From assembly GCA_023146365.1 (NCBI GenBank), contig JAGLCE010000106.1, positions 1 through 26,604 on the forward strand: DNA of 26,604 bases, read 5' to 3'. Source of the stretch: Endozoicomonadaceae bacterium. Its GTDB lineage: Bacteria; Pseudomonadota; Gammaproteobacteria; Pseudomonadales; Endozoicomonadaceae. Position numbers and translations under genes: made by a program. This document shows, in pieces, positions 1 to 8,071 of this stretch; the first letter of the stretch is position 1; each line of letters starts with the position of its first letter. The notes under the pieces are model-generated. The model saw nothing but the letters and a program-made list of their open reading frames with translations, was not told the origin of the DNA and did not search any database.

Positions 1-8
1 ACACAGAG

Positions 9-785
9 TTATTTACAGTCTCGTAATGGTTTCACTTCCTCCATTAAACTGTGTTTAGCATCGTGCTTAATGCTGTCTTTTTGGTTACAATCTTGTCTAT
101 CCATAAATCTGCGTTTACTATCCTGTTGCATACGATCCATTTTGATACACCTCTGCTCATGTCGAAAACGATTAGCAGCTTCTTTGGCGTTGTCCTGTAT
201 TGCGTTCGAAATATCCGTGATACCAATCGCTAAAATATCTTTTATGTTTAAGCTTTTTAGCAGTGTTTCGTTCGGTAATAACGGTACTGTTTCAAGTGTT
301 TCAAGAAGACATAGTAATTGATTGTTTTCTATGGTGGCTTCATCGAATTCTTCACTTTCTCCTTTATTTTTTATGTCGATTAGTTCATTATTCAATCCAG
401 TGAATGCATTGTCAAAATAATTACATAGTCTAGCTAAAGGGTTCGTGTCATCCAGTCTGTATTCAAGCGCCTCTAATTTCAGCTTAACTCCATGTTGCTC
501 ACATCTAAACAGATTTATATCTTGCCAAAGTTGATGTATACCAGTGATATCTGTGCTTGGTCTATTAGCGTTAATTGTAACAGTCTCAATTCTCCGTTGC
601 TCAAGACGATGCAAAGTAGCCACCACATCATAATTACCAAGGGTCTGAACGAAATGGCTTCGTTTTTTCGTTAGATCCATAGTTCTACAATCCGAAAAAC
701 CCATCCCATCACTGGCGGACGTAAGGCCATTATTGAAAGGTCGAAATGTATTTGTCTGTGTGTTTGTCGAAATTGTATTATTCAT
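9..785 (-). CDS. Unrecognised protein, paralog of the 1143-1799 gene (candidate effector)
   Basis: I do not recognise the family. The product is about 258 residues, hydrophilic, without a visible signal peptide or membrane segment, and ends in a charged tail rich in Arg, Lys and Asp. It is clearly a paralog of the next gene: both have a core reading L-W-x-D-I-N-L-F-R, then K-L-x-L-E, then N-x-L(A)-x-x-x-C-N-x-F-D, followed by a Glu/Leu-rich segment. The frame is open from an ATG at 821, but I prefer the ATG at 785, which has an AGGA ribosome site nine bases upstream; the 821 start would add 12 residues. The gene is AT-rich, unlike the core genes to its right. No function can be assigned. An effector role is only an inference from the accessory setting and duplication. 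Confidence 0.7.
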   Translation of the reverse strand: MNNTISTNTQTNTFRPFNNGLTSASDGMGFSDCRTMDLTKKRSHFVQTLGNYDVVATLHRLEQRRIETVTINANRPSTDITGIHQLWQDINLFRCEQHGVKLKLEALEYRLDDTNPLARLCNYFDNAFTGLNNELIDIKNKGESEEFDEATIENNQLLCLLETLETVPLLPNETLLKSLNIKDILAIGITDISNAIQDNAKEAANRFRHEQRCIKMDRMQQDSKRRFMDRQDCNQKDSIKHDAKHSLMEEVKPLRDCK

Positions 786-842
786 GTTTGTGAATCCTAA
801 AATAAATAAATTGTAAGCCATTCGTTTTACCTAGCTCTCTAT

Positions 843-960
843 ACTGTTAGATAATGTGCTTGTATAAAAGTTCAATGATAAAATGAAATTAAATAATATT
901 TTTAATGAACCATATAAAATCTGCTCTGAGTGAAATATTACAATGGTTATTTTTCATGTT
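843..960 (-). promoter_or_regulatory. Upstream region of the 9-785 gene, related to 1845-1960
   Basis: This AT-rich stretch shares spaced words with the region upstream of the second paralog: AAAGTTCAAT, GATGAAA/GATAAAATGAAA, ATATTTTTAATGAAC against ATTTTTTCATTAATAAC, and ATCTGCTCTGA against ATCTGTTCTGA, in the same order. The likeness shows that the duplication took promoter DNA along with the coding sequence. I could not place a -35/-10 pair with confidence. Confidence 0.45.
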
Positions 961-976
961 AGCTTGTTACCATTGT
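940..976. repeat. Inverted repeat, possible operator
   Basis: ACAATGGT at 940-947 is matched exactly in reverse complement by ACCATTGT at 969-976, with a 21-base AT-rich spacer. It lies upstream of the 9-785 gene, next to the duplicated promoter-like region. The size and spacing would suit a dimeric regulator, but no protein is known to bind here. Confidence 0.4.
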
Positions 977-1028
977 AGCGATATTTAAGCTGGAAGCTGT
1001 GTACTGTTGCAGTAGAGGTATCTCAGAT

Positions 1029-1083
1029 TCTCAGTGTCAGATTTTTCATCTTTTATCATGATGTCCATCTGCTGACACTGAGA
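1029..1083. repeat. 12-bp perfect inverted repeat downstream of the 1143-1799 gene
   Basis: TCTCAGTGTCAG at 1029-1040 pairs perfectly with CTGACACTGAGA at 1072-1083, across a 31-base loop. It starts about 60 bases beyond the stop codon of the leftward gene at 1143 and may end its transcript or protect the 3' end. There is no clean run of T after the stem, so a standard intrinsic terminator is not certain. Confidence 0.5.
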
Positions 1084-1142
1084 CATGAATAACTACCATA
1101 AATCGTCCTGAAAAATACCAGATATTTGTTTATTGACTACAT

Positions 1143-1799
1143 TTACACTGAGTCAACTTCATCCAGTTTCTGTTTGCATTCCGTTGACTGATGATCTTCA
1201 GCATCATAATATTTTTCCTTATCGTTTATTTCAAGGAAAAAACTTTTTCCTTCTATGCGACCTGCACGATTCGTATCTATGAGTAGTTCTGTATCCTTAA
1301 GTGATTTAAGAAGTTCACATGCTAGCGTAATTTGAAACTGATCTTCATCTAAGGAGATTTTTCTAATCTCTGTTGTTTTATGCTCAATGTGACGATCAAT
1401 TGTTTTTAGTTTATCATCAAAATGATTGCATATTTCAATGAGAGCGTTATGCTCATCAAACGTGTAATTCATCTCTTCTAATTGTAGTTTAAGTGCATAG
1501 TGCGCATCTCTAAATAGGTTTATATCGTTCCATAGATCCCATATATTCTTGGAGCTAACCTCATTACCGGAATTAGTGGAGATAAAATTTACTTTACGAT
1601 CGTTAATATTTTTACAGAATTTTATTGCATCGCCATAGTTATTCTTTATGTTCTCCTGGATATTATTTATTTTATCGTCGTAACTCATAGCCTTCCATTG
1701 TGAAAAATATGGTTTTTCATCGGTTGGCATACTAGTACTATGATTGATACTAGACAATGAATTCATGCTGCTCGTATTCATACTATCCATACTATCCAT
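1143..1799 (-). CDS. Unrecognised protein, second paralog of the 9-785 family
   Basis: This is a 218-residue acidic, hydrophilic protein of unknown function. It shares the D-x-W-N-D-I-N-L-F-R, K-L-Q-L-E and I-C-N-H-F-D blocks with the 9-785 product, in the same order and spacing. The N-terminus is a low-complexity Met/Ser/Asn stretch, beginning MDSMDSMNTSSMNS, whose first codons are tandem copies of a 9-base unit (1779-1805 region). The ATG at 1799 follows an AAGGGAG ribosome site ten bases upstream. A Ser/Asn-rich, flexible N-terminus is compatible with a secretion signal for a type III effector, but that is inference. The upstream DNA resembles that of its paralog, pointing to a duplication of about 1 kb. 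Confidence 0.75.
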   Translation of the reverse strand: MDSMDSMNTSSMNSLSSINHSTSMPTDEKPYFSQWKAMSYDDKINNIQENIKNNYGDAIKFCKNINDRKVNFISTNSGNEVSSKNIWDLWNDINLFRDAHYALKLQLEEMNYTFDEHNALIEICNHFDDKLKTIDRHIEHKTTEIRKISLDEDQFQITLACELLKSLKDTELLIDTNRAGRIEGKSFFLEINDKEKYYDAEDHQSTECKQKLDEVDSV

Positions 1800-1844
1800 A
1801 CTATAATTACTCCCTTATGATTATTTATTCTTGGTGCATACTAT

Positions 1845-1960
1845 ATTCGATATTTTTTTTAGGAGAAAGTTCAATAATACGATGAAAATGAGTATTTTTT
1901 CATTAATAACATAATAATCTGTTCTGATGAAAGGAGTGCCATCATTGTTACTCTTTCTGT
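1845..1960 (-). promoter_or_regulatory. Upstream region of the 1143-1799 gene, related to 843-960
   Basis: The second copy of the duplicated regulatory DNA. It runs up to within a few bases of the hemW stop codon (1966-1968), so this is roughly where accessory DNA joins the core genes. A 70-codon reading frame crosses it (1821-2033), but its extension into hemW and its likeness to the noncoding copy argue that it is not a gene. Confidence 0.45.
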
Positions 1961-1965
1961 CATAA

Positions 1966-3102
1966 TTAGAACATGGACAAGATATTGTTGAGGAACAAAC
2001 TTCCATTAGACGTTGGTTGTAATTTGTCATCATTTTTGGAGATTAACTCTAATTCTTGCGCTTTTTTTATTGAATCAGCAATGGTGTTCCAAGATAATCC
2101 CGTTCTTTGATTGAAAGAGTGGCGATCTACCCCCTTCTTTAGTCTTAACGCATTCATCATGAACTCTAGAGGTAGCTCTTTTCGAGAGAGTATTCTGCTA
2201 CCTGCTTCGAAGGGTTTGTTCACATTCAGATAATCAGTTGGCAAGCGGGTTTTCCAATTTCGCACAATATCTCCCTGTGCCAGCCGAGTGATCTTGCCGT
2301 GAGCACCGGCACCAATGCCAAGGTAGTCACCGAATTGCCAATAGTTAAGATTGTGTTGGGATGACTGGTCAGGTTGACTATAAGCAGAGATTTCATAGTG
2401 TTGATAATTGCCATCAGCTAGCAGGCGCTGGCCAGCCTCCTGAATATCCCAGAGAGTATCATCTTCTGGTAATAGCGGTGGTTTTGAGTAAAACACGGTA
2501 TTGGGTTCAATGGTCAGCTGATACCACGACAGATGAGTTGGTTTCAGTGCTATCGCTGTTTCTAGATCAAAGAGCGCATCTTCCAGACTCTGATTGGGCA
2601 GGCCATGCATCAGATCCAGGTTGATATTGGTGAAGCCAGCGGCATAAGCCATAGCAACGGCGCGCTGTGCCTCTTCTCCGCAATGAATGCGACCGAGTCG
2701 CTTCAGTTTCTCATCCTGAAAACTCTGGATGCCTATGGAGAGCCGATTAATGCCGGTTTTTCGGAATCCTGTGAACTTGCTCTGTTCAAACGTGCCAGGA
2801 TTGGCTTCTAGGGTGATTTCAATCGACTCACTGAATGCTATGTACCGACGCAGTCCGTCAAACAGCCGCTCATAAGCGGAAGGTGAAAACAGGCTCGGCG
2901 TGCCTCCACCGATAAAAATACTGTGTAAGGGCCTGCCCTGAATGGCGGCCTGCGAGGCTTTAAGATCGTCCAGCAGGGCGTTGATGTACTCCTTTTCCGG
3001 CAGTGTCTCGCTGGCTGTATGAGAGTTGAAATCACAGTAGGGACACTTTCGAATACACCAAGGAACGTGCACGTAAAGGCTTAGGGGGGGGAGGGTCAGC
3101 AA
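1966..3102 (-). CDS. hemW: HemW-like radical SAM protein (heme chaperone)
   Basis: A 378-residue HemW, the radical-SAM relative of oxygen-independent coproporphyrinogen oxidase that is thought to act as a heme chaperone. The cluster motif C-x3-C-x2-C is present (C16, C20, C23, in CIRKCPYCDF), followed by the GGGTPS motif typical of the HemN/HemW family and a C-terminal winged-helix-like part. Length is normal. The start appears to be TTG at 3102, with GGA seven bases upstream; an in-frame stop lies 21 bases before it and there is no better ATG before the conserved L-Y-V-H-V-P-W-C block. It is last in a leftward cluster after rdgB (73-base gap), an order conserved in Pseudomonas. Family assignment is firm. 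Confidence 0.95.
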   Translation of the reverse strand: MLTLPPLSLYVHVPWCIRKCPYCDFNSHTASETLPEKEYINALLDDLKASQAAIQGRPLHSIFIGGGTPSLFSPSAYERLFDGLRRYIAFSESIEITLEANPGTFEQSKFTGFRKTGINRLSIGIQSFQDEKLKRLGRIHCGEEAQRAVAMAYAAGFTNINLDLMHGLPNQSLEDALFDLETAIALKPTHLSWYQLTIEPNTVFYSKPPLLPEDDTLWDIQEAGQRLLADGNYQHYEISAYSQPDQSSQHNLNYWQFGDYLGIGAGAHGKITRLAQGDIVRNWKTRLPTDYLNVNKPFEAGSRILSRKELPLEFMMNALRLKKGVDRHSFNQRTGLSWNTIADSIKKAQELELISKNDDKLQPTSNGSLFLNNILSMF

Positions 3103-3175
3103 GTCGGTTTCCGTCAGAAGTCAGCAAAGCTTGGAATGATACGGGATCAGCGCACCGAAGTTCATAACCGACGTG

Positions 3176-3793
3176 TCATGTCGATCTCCATGCATCAGTC
3201 AGTTTTTCTGCCAGTTGACGCATTGCCATGGCGCGGTGGCTCAGTCCGTTTTTCTGCTCAGGCGTGAGTTCTGCCGACGTGCTGCGCATATTGGGTACAA
3301 AAAAGACGGGATCATAACCAAATCCATGGTTGCCCCGAGGTGCTTCAGTGATAGAGCCTTCCCACGATCCTTGGCAGATCACGGGTGTTGGGTCATCGGC
3401 ATGATGCAGGTAGACCAACAGGCATTGGAAGCGTGCCGTCCGCTCAGCGATGGCAACCCCCTCAAGCGCCTTGAGCAACTTTTCTATGTTGTCTGTATCT
3501 GAGGCATTGTTTCCGGCATACCGGCTGGAATAGATACCCGGAGCGCCATTCAGTGCGTCGACTTCCAAACCTGAATCATCAGCAATGACCGGCAAGCCGG
3601 ACGCTTCAGCCGCTGCCCGTGCTTTTAGGATGGCATTTTCGATAAAGGTGCGTCCGGTCTCCTCCACGCCCATGACCCCGAACTGCTTCTGGGGCAGGAT
3701 CTTGATGTTGTGATTGCTGAGCAGATACTGGAATTCAGCCAGCTTGCCGTGGTTGCTGGTAGCGAGGACGATCTGTCGAATATCTGAGGACAT
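3176..3793 (-). CDS. rdgB: RdgB/HAM1 family XTP/dITP pyrophosphatase
   Basis: A 205-residue nucleoside-triphosphate pyrophosphatase that removes dITP, XTP and other deaminated purine nucleotides from the cytosolic pool, preventing their incorporation into DNA. The family signatures are present in order: VLATSNHGKLAEF near the N-terminus (phosphate-binding S/T-x-x-x-x-K), DDSGLEVDALNGAPGIYSSR in the middle, and the GHGFGYDP-type motif (here NHGFGYDPVFFVP) near residue 155. Length is normal for the family. It starts eight bases after the DUF4426 gene stops, so the two are probably co-transcribed. The usual His of the S-H-R-x-x-A motif is present in GLSHRAMAM. Nothing appears to be missing. Confidence 0.96.
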   Translation of the reverse strand: MSSDIRQIVLATSNHGKLAEFQYLLSNHNIKILPQKQFGVMGVEETGRTFIENAILKARAAAEASGLPVIADDSGLEVDALNGAPGIYSSRYAGNNASDTDNIEKLLKALEGVAIAERTARFQCLLVYLHHADDPTPVICQGSWEGSITEAPRGNHGFGYDPVFFVPNMRSTSAELTPEQKNGLSHRAMAMRQLAEKLTDAWRST

Positions 3794-3801
3794 GGATGCT
3801 G

Positions 3802-4236
3802 TCAGCCTTCGTAGAAGGTTCGGGAGAAGCGGACTGTCATTGGGCTGCCGCCCTGTTCCGGAGTCACCGTCACGGTGACGTGCAGTACTTCTTCATTGAT
3901 GAAGTGAAAGGGCGCTAAGTAGTAGATGGCTTCCTCTTCGTCAATGAGTCGGAATGTTAAGGCTTCTTTCTGTTGTAACAGATTAGCGGTTTCGCCTTCA
4001 AGCTGCGCAGGGATCGGCTTGCCCTTGTAGTGAACCGCGATATTGACCAGTCCGGTACGTTTGTCTCGGGTCAGGGCGTAGATTTTGGCGACATCAGGTG
4101 TCACAAATGTGCTGTTGAATGACGAGTAATGGATGACGTAATCGCCGAACTGTTGGCTGGATTTCGGTTCATTGGCAATGGCTGTGTTGAATAACAGCAA
4201 GAGAGGTAGGCATAACAGAGATAAAGATTGCATCAA
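3802..4236 (-). CDS. DUF4426 domain protein, predicted exported
   Basis: A 144-residue protein with a clear Sec signal peptide (residues 1-21: a short start, a Leu-rich core, then a likely cleavage at A-I-A-N). The mature part reads Q-F-G-D-Y-V-I-H-Y-S-S-F-N-S-T, typical of the DUF4426 family found beside rdgB in Pseudomonas and relatives. Function is unknown; a periplasmic location is expected. It is tightly coupled to rdgB (8-base gap). In Pseudomonas, metW and metX sit just upstream, but here a 243-base gap with no gene separates it from yggT. Confidence 0.88.
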   Translation of the reverse strand: MMQSLSLLCLPLLLLFNTAIANEPKSSQQFGDYVIHYSSFNSTFVTPDVAKIYALTRDKRTGLVNIAVHYKGKPIPAQLEGETANLLQQKEALTFRLIDEEEAIYYLAPFHFINEEVLHVTVTVTPEQGGSPMTVRFSRTFYEG

Positions 4237-4353
4237 ATAGCCTCATTTTGACCACAATAGGTGGTAGGTGATGGTTTCACCGAACAGGTTGACCATTGCG
4301 TGAGCTAGCACAGCGTTCTGGCGGATTGTGTGCCTGGTTCGTGAGCCGTTGAT

Positions 4354-4377
4354 GAGTATAAGAGTATAAGAGTATAT
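4354..4377. repeat. 8-bp tandem repeat, three copies
   Basis: GAGTATAA is repeated at 4354-4361 and 4362-4369, with a third copy ending in T at 4370-4377. It lies in the gap between yggT and the DUF4426 gene, where metXW are found in relatives. Such a repeat could expand or contract by slippage, but no effect can be inferred. Confidence 0.85.
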
Positions 4378-4436
4378 AGCGATATTTCAGAAGAAGGTTA
4401 ATCGCAAACAGAAATAGTTGAGTGGGAACTATACCC

Positions 4437-4458
4437 AACCGTGGTGATAGCCACGGTT
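4437..4458 (-). terminator. Hairpin downstream of yggT
   Basis: AACCGTGG (4437-4444) and CCACGGTT (4451-4458) form a perfect 8-bp stem with a 6-base loop, 21 bases past the yggT stop codon on the leftward strand. No T-run follows in the leftward direction; TTCTTT follows on the other strand. A transcript-end or RNA-stability hairpin is likely, but the terminator call is tentative. Confidence 0.45.
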
Positions 4459-4479
4459 CTTTAGAATGATCAGAAGGGT

Positions 4480-5052
4480 TTATATGCCTGGGATAATGGC
4501 TGGTAGGACATTCTTGATCATGACAATCAGGATGAGTAGTGCCATCAGTGAGAAATCGAGCCCACCCATCGGCGGAATGATCTTACGAACTCGACGGCTC
4601 AGTGGCTCAGTGAGTTGATTCAGCAGCATCAGTGCGGGATTATGATTTGGGGGCGTAATCCAACTGGCGATGGCAATGATAATCAGGCTGAACATGTAGA
4701 TATTCAGCACTGTTTTCAGCAGTTTGAAGAGTGAGATAGCCAGCACCTGTTCCGCTGGAACTGCGGAGGGGAGATAACCTTGGATACTCAGTAGCAGGTA
4801 GACAAGGGCGATCTGAGCCAGAAAAGCCAGAATCAGGGCGGCGATATCGAAACCCTTGAAACTGGGAATCAGACGACGCAGCGGATTGAGCAGTGGCCCC
4901 GTTATCTTTGCGATGGCCTGGGAGACGGGGTTGTAGAAATCCGCCTGCACCAGTTGCAGTAAAAAGCGGATTAGTACGGCCATAATAAACAGGCTACCGA
5001 CGGTTTCTACCAGAAATAATAGAGAGCTAGTCAGTGGTGATATGGGTGACAT
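4480..5052 (-). CDS. yggT: YggT family integral membrane protein
   Basis: A 190-residue membrane protein with the two tandem YGGT modules of the family. Each has a hydrophobic helix followed by a basic, proline-containing segment: P-L-L-N-P-L-R-R-L-I-P in the first half and P-L-S-R-R-V-R-K-I-I-P-P in the second. Four to five membrane segments are visible. The family is linked to osmotic stress tolerance and is often encoded next to proC, as here, but its molecular role is not settled. Length is normal. The gene is separated from proC by 128 bases that contain a 7-bp tandem repeat. Confidence 0.93.
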   Translation of the reverse strand: MSPISPLTSSLLFLVETVGSLFIMAVLIRFLLQLVQADFYNPVSQAIAKITGPLLNPLRRLIPSFKGFDIAALILAFLAQIALVYLLLSIQGYLPSAVPAEQVLAISLFKLLKTVLNIYMFSLIIIAIASWITPPNHNPALMLLNQLTEPLSRRVRKIIPPMGGLDFSLMALLILIVMIKNVLPAIIPGI

Positions 5053-5144
5053 ATAATCGGTAACTCTTAAGTGATCTAAATTCTCTATATGGGGCTGCTG
5101 TGTCGATGTTGCAACACTCCCACCCTAATCATATCCACAATTCG

Positions 5145-5169
5145 CTACTAGCTACTAGCTACTAGCTAC
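5145..5169. repeat. 7-bp tandem repeat, 3.6 copies
   Basis: CTACTAG occurs three times in a row (5145-5151, 5152-5158, 5159-5165) and is followed by CTAC. It sits between the proC stop codon and the yggT start. The copies are perfect, which suggests recent slippage. Confidence 0.9.
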
Positions 5170-5180
5170 GATAGAAAAAG

Positions 5181-5999
5181 TCAATCTTGTTTTGCCAGTT
5201 CGCAGGAGCGTTGATTAGCGGCCACCATTGCGGACTGAACCAGTTCTCGGAAGTTTCCCTGTTCCAATCTGTTGAGCGCTTGTTCTGTGGTGCCGCCAGG
5301 CGATGTGACTTGTCGGCGGAGTCCAGCGGCATCGATATCGCCTTCAGCGGCCATGCGGGCAGCCCCTAGAGCTGTCTGTAGAGTCAGTGCAGTGGCGGTT
5401 TCTGGCGTCAGACCGAGCTGTTGACCGGCGTTGATCATGGATTCCATTAACAGAAAGAAGTAGGCGGGTCCGCTACCAGACAGTGCAGTGACGGCATCAA
5501 TGGCCTCTTCAGTCTCTAGCCAGCGGGTGATACCTGTACCCTTCATGACAGTATCTGCTACGGATTTATGGGTATCAGATACTTGGTCGTTGGCGTAAAG
5601 ACCACTAGCGCCACAGCCAAGCAAGGCTGGTGTATTGGGCATGCAGCGGATAATCGGTAAACCACCACCACTCCAGTCGTTCAGACTATGTATGGTGACA
5701 CCCGCTGCGACAGAGATTAGCATGGGGCGCACGTTCTGAAGGGTCGTTTCCAGTGCGCAAATCACGGTTTTCATCACCTGTGGCTTGACGGCGAAGATCA
5801 CCACGTCGGCCTGTTCAATCGCCTCATGGTTGCTGGTTGTCGTCTTGATGCCTAGGCGTGCTGCCATTGCCTGTAGCGCTTCCTGACCAGGATTTGCCGC
5901 AATGATGCGCTCAGGATCATACCCGTTACTGATGAGTCCGCCGATAATGCTGCTGGCCATATTGCCAGCGCCGATGAACGCTAAGGTTGCTGTTGTCAT
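5181..5999 (-). CDS. proC: Pyrroline-5-carboxylate reductase
   Basis: A 272-residue cytosolic enzyme that reduces pyrroline-5-carboxylate to proline with NAD(P)H, the last step of proline synthesis. The N-terminal Rossmann fold has the dinucleotide motif FIGAGNMASSIIGGL (residues 8-22). The C-terminal dimer domain has the signature A-L-S-G-S-G-P-A-Y and the closing S-P-G-G-T-T block. Length matches the family and I see no damaged motif. The order yggS-proC-yggT is widely conserved; here proC starts 38 bases after yggS stops. Confidence 0.97.
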   Translation of the reverse strand: MTTATLAFIGAGNMASSIIGGLISNGYDPERIIAANPGQEALQAMAARLGIKTTTSNHEAIEQADVVIFAVKPQVMKTVICALETTLQNVRPMLISVAAGVTIHSLNDWSGGGLPIIRCMPNTPALLGCGASGLYANDQVSDTHKSVADTVMKGTGITRWLETEEAIDAVTALSGSGPAYFFLLMESMINAGQQLGLTPETATALTLQTALGAARMAAEGDIDAAGLRRQVTSPGGTTEQALNRLEQGNFRELVQSAMVAANQRSCELAKQD

Positions 6000-6037
6000 G
6001 TTACTGTTCCGTTTGAGATCGATTATGTCATTACACG

Positions 6038-6733
6038 TTATGAGTCATCGCGGACGCCAAATAGCGCAGTGCCGATCCTGACCATGGTGGAACCTGCTTT
6101 AATAGCAGCTTCCATGTCACCGCTCATGCCCATGGAGAGTGTGTCGAACGCTTGTTTTGGCCAGCGTTTCTGCAGTTTGACGAGTAAGTCTGCCATGGCG
6201 TTGAAGGCCGTATGCTGTTCAGCTGACTCGTTCGTTGGCATTGGTACGGCCATTAAACCGCGCAGTTTCAAGTTAGATAAGGAGAGCACTTTCGCAGCCA
6301 GTGTTATCATTTCATCTGGCGCAATTCCAGATTTGGCGTCTTCATGGCTGATGTTAACCTGAAGACAGATGTTCAGTGGTGGCTGGTGGTCTGGCCGCTG
6401 CTCATTCAACCGTTGGGCAATTTTAAACCGATCGATGCTGTGCACCCAATGGAAATGTTCCGCTACGGTGCGTGTTTTGTTGGACTGAAGCGAGCCGATA
6501 AAGTGCCAACAGATGCCTTCAAAATCTTGAAGTGCTAAAATCTTGTTGATCCCTTCCTGCACATAGTTTTCGCCGAAATCGCGTTGACCGGCATGCCAAG
6601 CCTCGCGTATCAGTGCGACGGGTCTAGTCTTGCTGACGGCCAGAAGCTGGACTGTATCGGCTCTGCCACAGGCTTTTCTAGCCGTATGAATTCGGTCACG
6701 AACCTGTTGGAAATGAGTTTCAATTGCAGACAT
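6038..6733 (-). CDS. yggS: YggS/PLPBP family PLP homeostasis protein
   Basis: A 231-residue pyridoxal-phosphate-binding protein of the alanine-racemase-like TIM-barrel fold. The PLP lysine lies in LLAVSKTRP, followed by D-F-G-E-N-Y-V-Q-E, W-H-F-I-G-S-L-Q-S-N-K and, near the end, L-S-M-G-M-S-G-D-M-E-A-A-I, all standard motifs. These proteins buffer free PLP and affect amino-acid balance rather than catalysing a known reaction. The frame stays open to an ATG at 6793, but the family normally begins a few residues before the Q-V-R-D-R-I helix, so I choose the ATG at 6733. The gene is divergent from pilT across 180 bases. Confidence 0.94.
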   Translation of the reverse strand: MSAIETHFQQVRDRIHTARKACGRADTVQLLAVSKTRPVALIREAWHAGQRDFGENYVQEGINKILALQDFEGICWHFIGSLQSNKTRTVAEHFHWVHSIDRFKIAQRLNEQRPDHQPPLNICLQVNISHEDAKSGIAPDEMITLAAKVLSLSNLKLRGLMAVPMPTNESAEQHTAFNAMADLLVKLQKRWPKQAFDTLSMGMSGDMEAAIKAGSTMVRIGTALFGVRDDS

Positions 6734-6857
6734 GGTTGTGTAATGATATCTACCTTCTTCGCTGAGTTCGACTGAAAACCGCAATAATATCACTATTTGT
6801 TGAGCGAAAAGAAAAATGGGTTGTAACGATGGTTATTTTTAAAGAGATGTTATAGAT

Positions 6858-6871
6858 GTCAATCATTCAGT
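6858..6871 (+). promoter_or_regulatory. 14-bp motif upstream of pilT, shared with chpA
   Basis: GTCAATCATTCAGT lies 42 bases before the pilT start. The identical 14 bases lie 31 bases before chpA (10968-10981). Both genes belong to the type IV pilus system, so a shared operator or promoter element is possible. A 14-base match could also arise by chance in a window this long. Confidence 0.3.
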
Positions 6872-6913
6872 ACGGCGTCTGATCAGAGAATAATGAGACC
6901 ACTAGGAGAGTGA

Positions 6914-7948
6914 ATGAATATTGTCGAGCTGTTGGCGTTTAGTATAAAGCTGGGCGCTTCGGATTTGCATCTTTCTGCAGGTCTGCCGCCGATGGTTCGT
7001 GTTGACGGAGATGTACGCCGAGTCAACCTGCCTTCTATGGAGAACAAGCAGGTGGTGAGTATGATGAGCGAGGTCATGAATGAGAAACAGTTCAAGGCTT
7101 ATGAAGCGTTCAATGAAGTGGATTTTGCCTTCGATGTGCCTGGCATCGCTCGTTTCCGAGTCAACGTTTTTCACCAGAATCGTGGTACCGCTGCAGCGTT
7201 TCGAACGATTCCCAGTCACGTGTTAACCATGGAAGAGCTGGGGATGAAGAATATCTTCAGGACTATCGCTCTATTTTCTCGGGGATTGTGTCTGGTAACC
7301 GGTCCTACGGGTTCCGGTAAGACCACCACGCTTGCCGCTATGTTGGATTATATCAATGAGAACAAGTATGGCCATATCCTGACGATTGAGGATCCGGTCG
7401 AATTTGTGCATGAATCGAAGAAATGCTTGATCAACCAGCGAGAGGTGCATCGTGATACGCATAGCTTTGATGCTGCCTTGCGTTCTGCCCTGCGGGAAGA
7501 TCCCGATATCATTATGATGGGTGAAATGCGGGATCTGGAAACCATTCGACTGGCGCTGACCGCCGCTGAAACTGGGCATATGGTGTTCGGAACCTTGCAC
7601 ACCAGCTCTGCCGCCAAGACCATTGACCGTATCGTTGATGTTTTCCCCGCTGGCGAGAAATCAGTGGTGCGCTCTATGCTGTCGGGATCACTGATGGCGG
7701 TGATTGCTCAGGTGCTGGTGCCAAAGGAGGGCGGGGGGCGAGTGGCGGCTCACGAGATCATGATCGCTACTCCAGGAATACGCAATCTGATCCGTGAGGA
7801 CAAAATAGCCCAGATGTACTCTTCCATTCAGACCGGAGGAAAGGTAGGCATGGAGACACTGGATCATTGCCTCAGAGGCTTGGTCGATGACGGAACAATT
7901 ACCGAGAAAGCGGCACGCTTGAAAGCTCAGTATCCGGATAGTTTTTAA
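6914..7948 (+). CDS. pilT: Type IV pilus retraction ATPase PilT
   Basis: A 344-residue hexameric ATPase that powers pilus retraction at the inner face of the cytoplasmic membrane. It has the PAS-like N-terminal domain with G-A-S-D-L-H-L-S-A-G-L-P-P; Walker A in GPTGSGKTTT (about residue 131 onward); the Asp box; Walker B around D-P-D-I-I-M-M-G-E-M-R-D; the His box; and a C-terminal A-H-E-I-M-I plus I-R-N-L-I-R-E motif needed for retraction in homologs. Length equals that of Pseudomonas PilT. A ribosome site AGGAG at 6904-6908 supports the ATG at 6914. The usual downstream partner pilU is absent: the next gene is ruvX on the opposite strand. Confidence 0.97.
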   Translation: MNIVELLAFSIKLGASDLHLSAGLPPMVRVDGDVRRVNLPSMENKQVVSMMSEVMNEKQFKAYEAFNEVDFAFDVPGIARFRVNVFHQNRGTAAAFRTIPSHVLTMEELGMKNIFRTIALFSRGLCLVTGPTGSGKTTTLAAMLDYINENKYGHILTIEDPVEFVHESKKCLINQREVHRDTHSFDAALRSALREDPDIIMMGEMRDLETIRLALTAAETGHMVFGTLHTSSAAKTIDRIVDVFPAGEKSVVRSMLSGSLMAVIAQVLVPKEGGGRVAAHEIMIATPGIRNLIREDKIAQMYSSIQTGGKVGMETLDHCLRGLVDDGTITEKAARLKAQYPDSF

Positions 7949-8071
7949 TGGGTGGTGTGATCGTCAGCATAAGAGAAATGTAGTGAGTCATTCATTTCAA
8001 GTGGATTGATAATTGATGATGATAGTGACAGCAGCTCTTTAATTTCGCTAGAAACCTCTGAGCAGGTTGAC

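Noticed and set aside
1821..2033. 70-codon frame on the minus strand
   Set aside because: It overlaps the 3' end of hemW and otherwise lies in duplicated regulatory DNA; it has no counterpart in the first copy.
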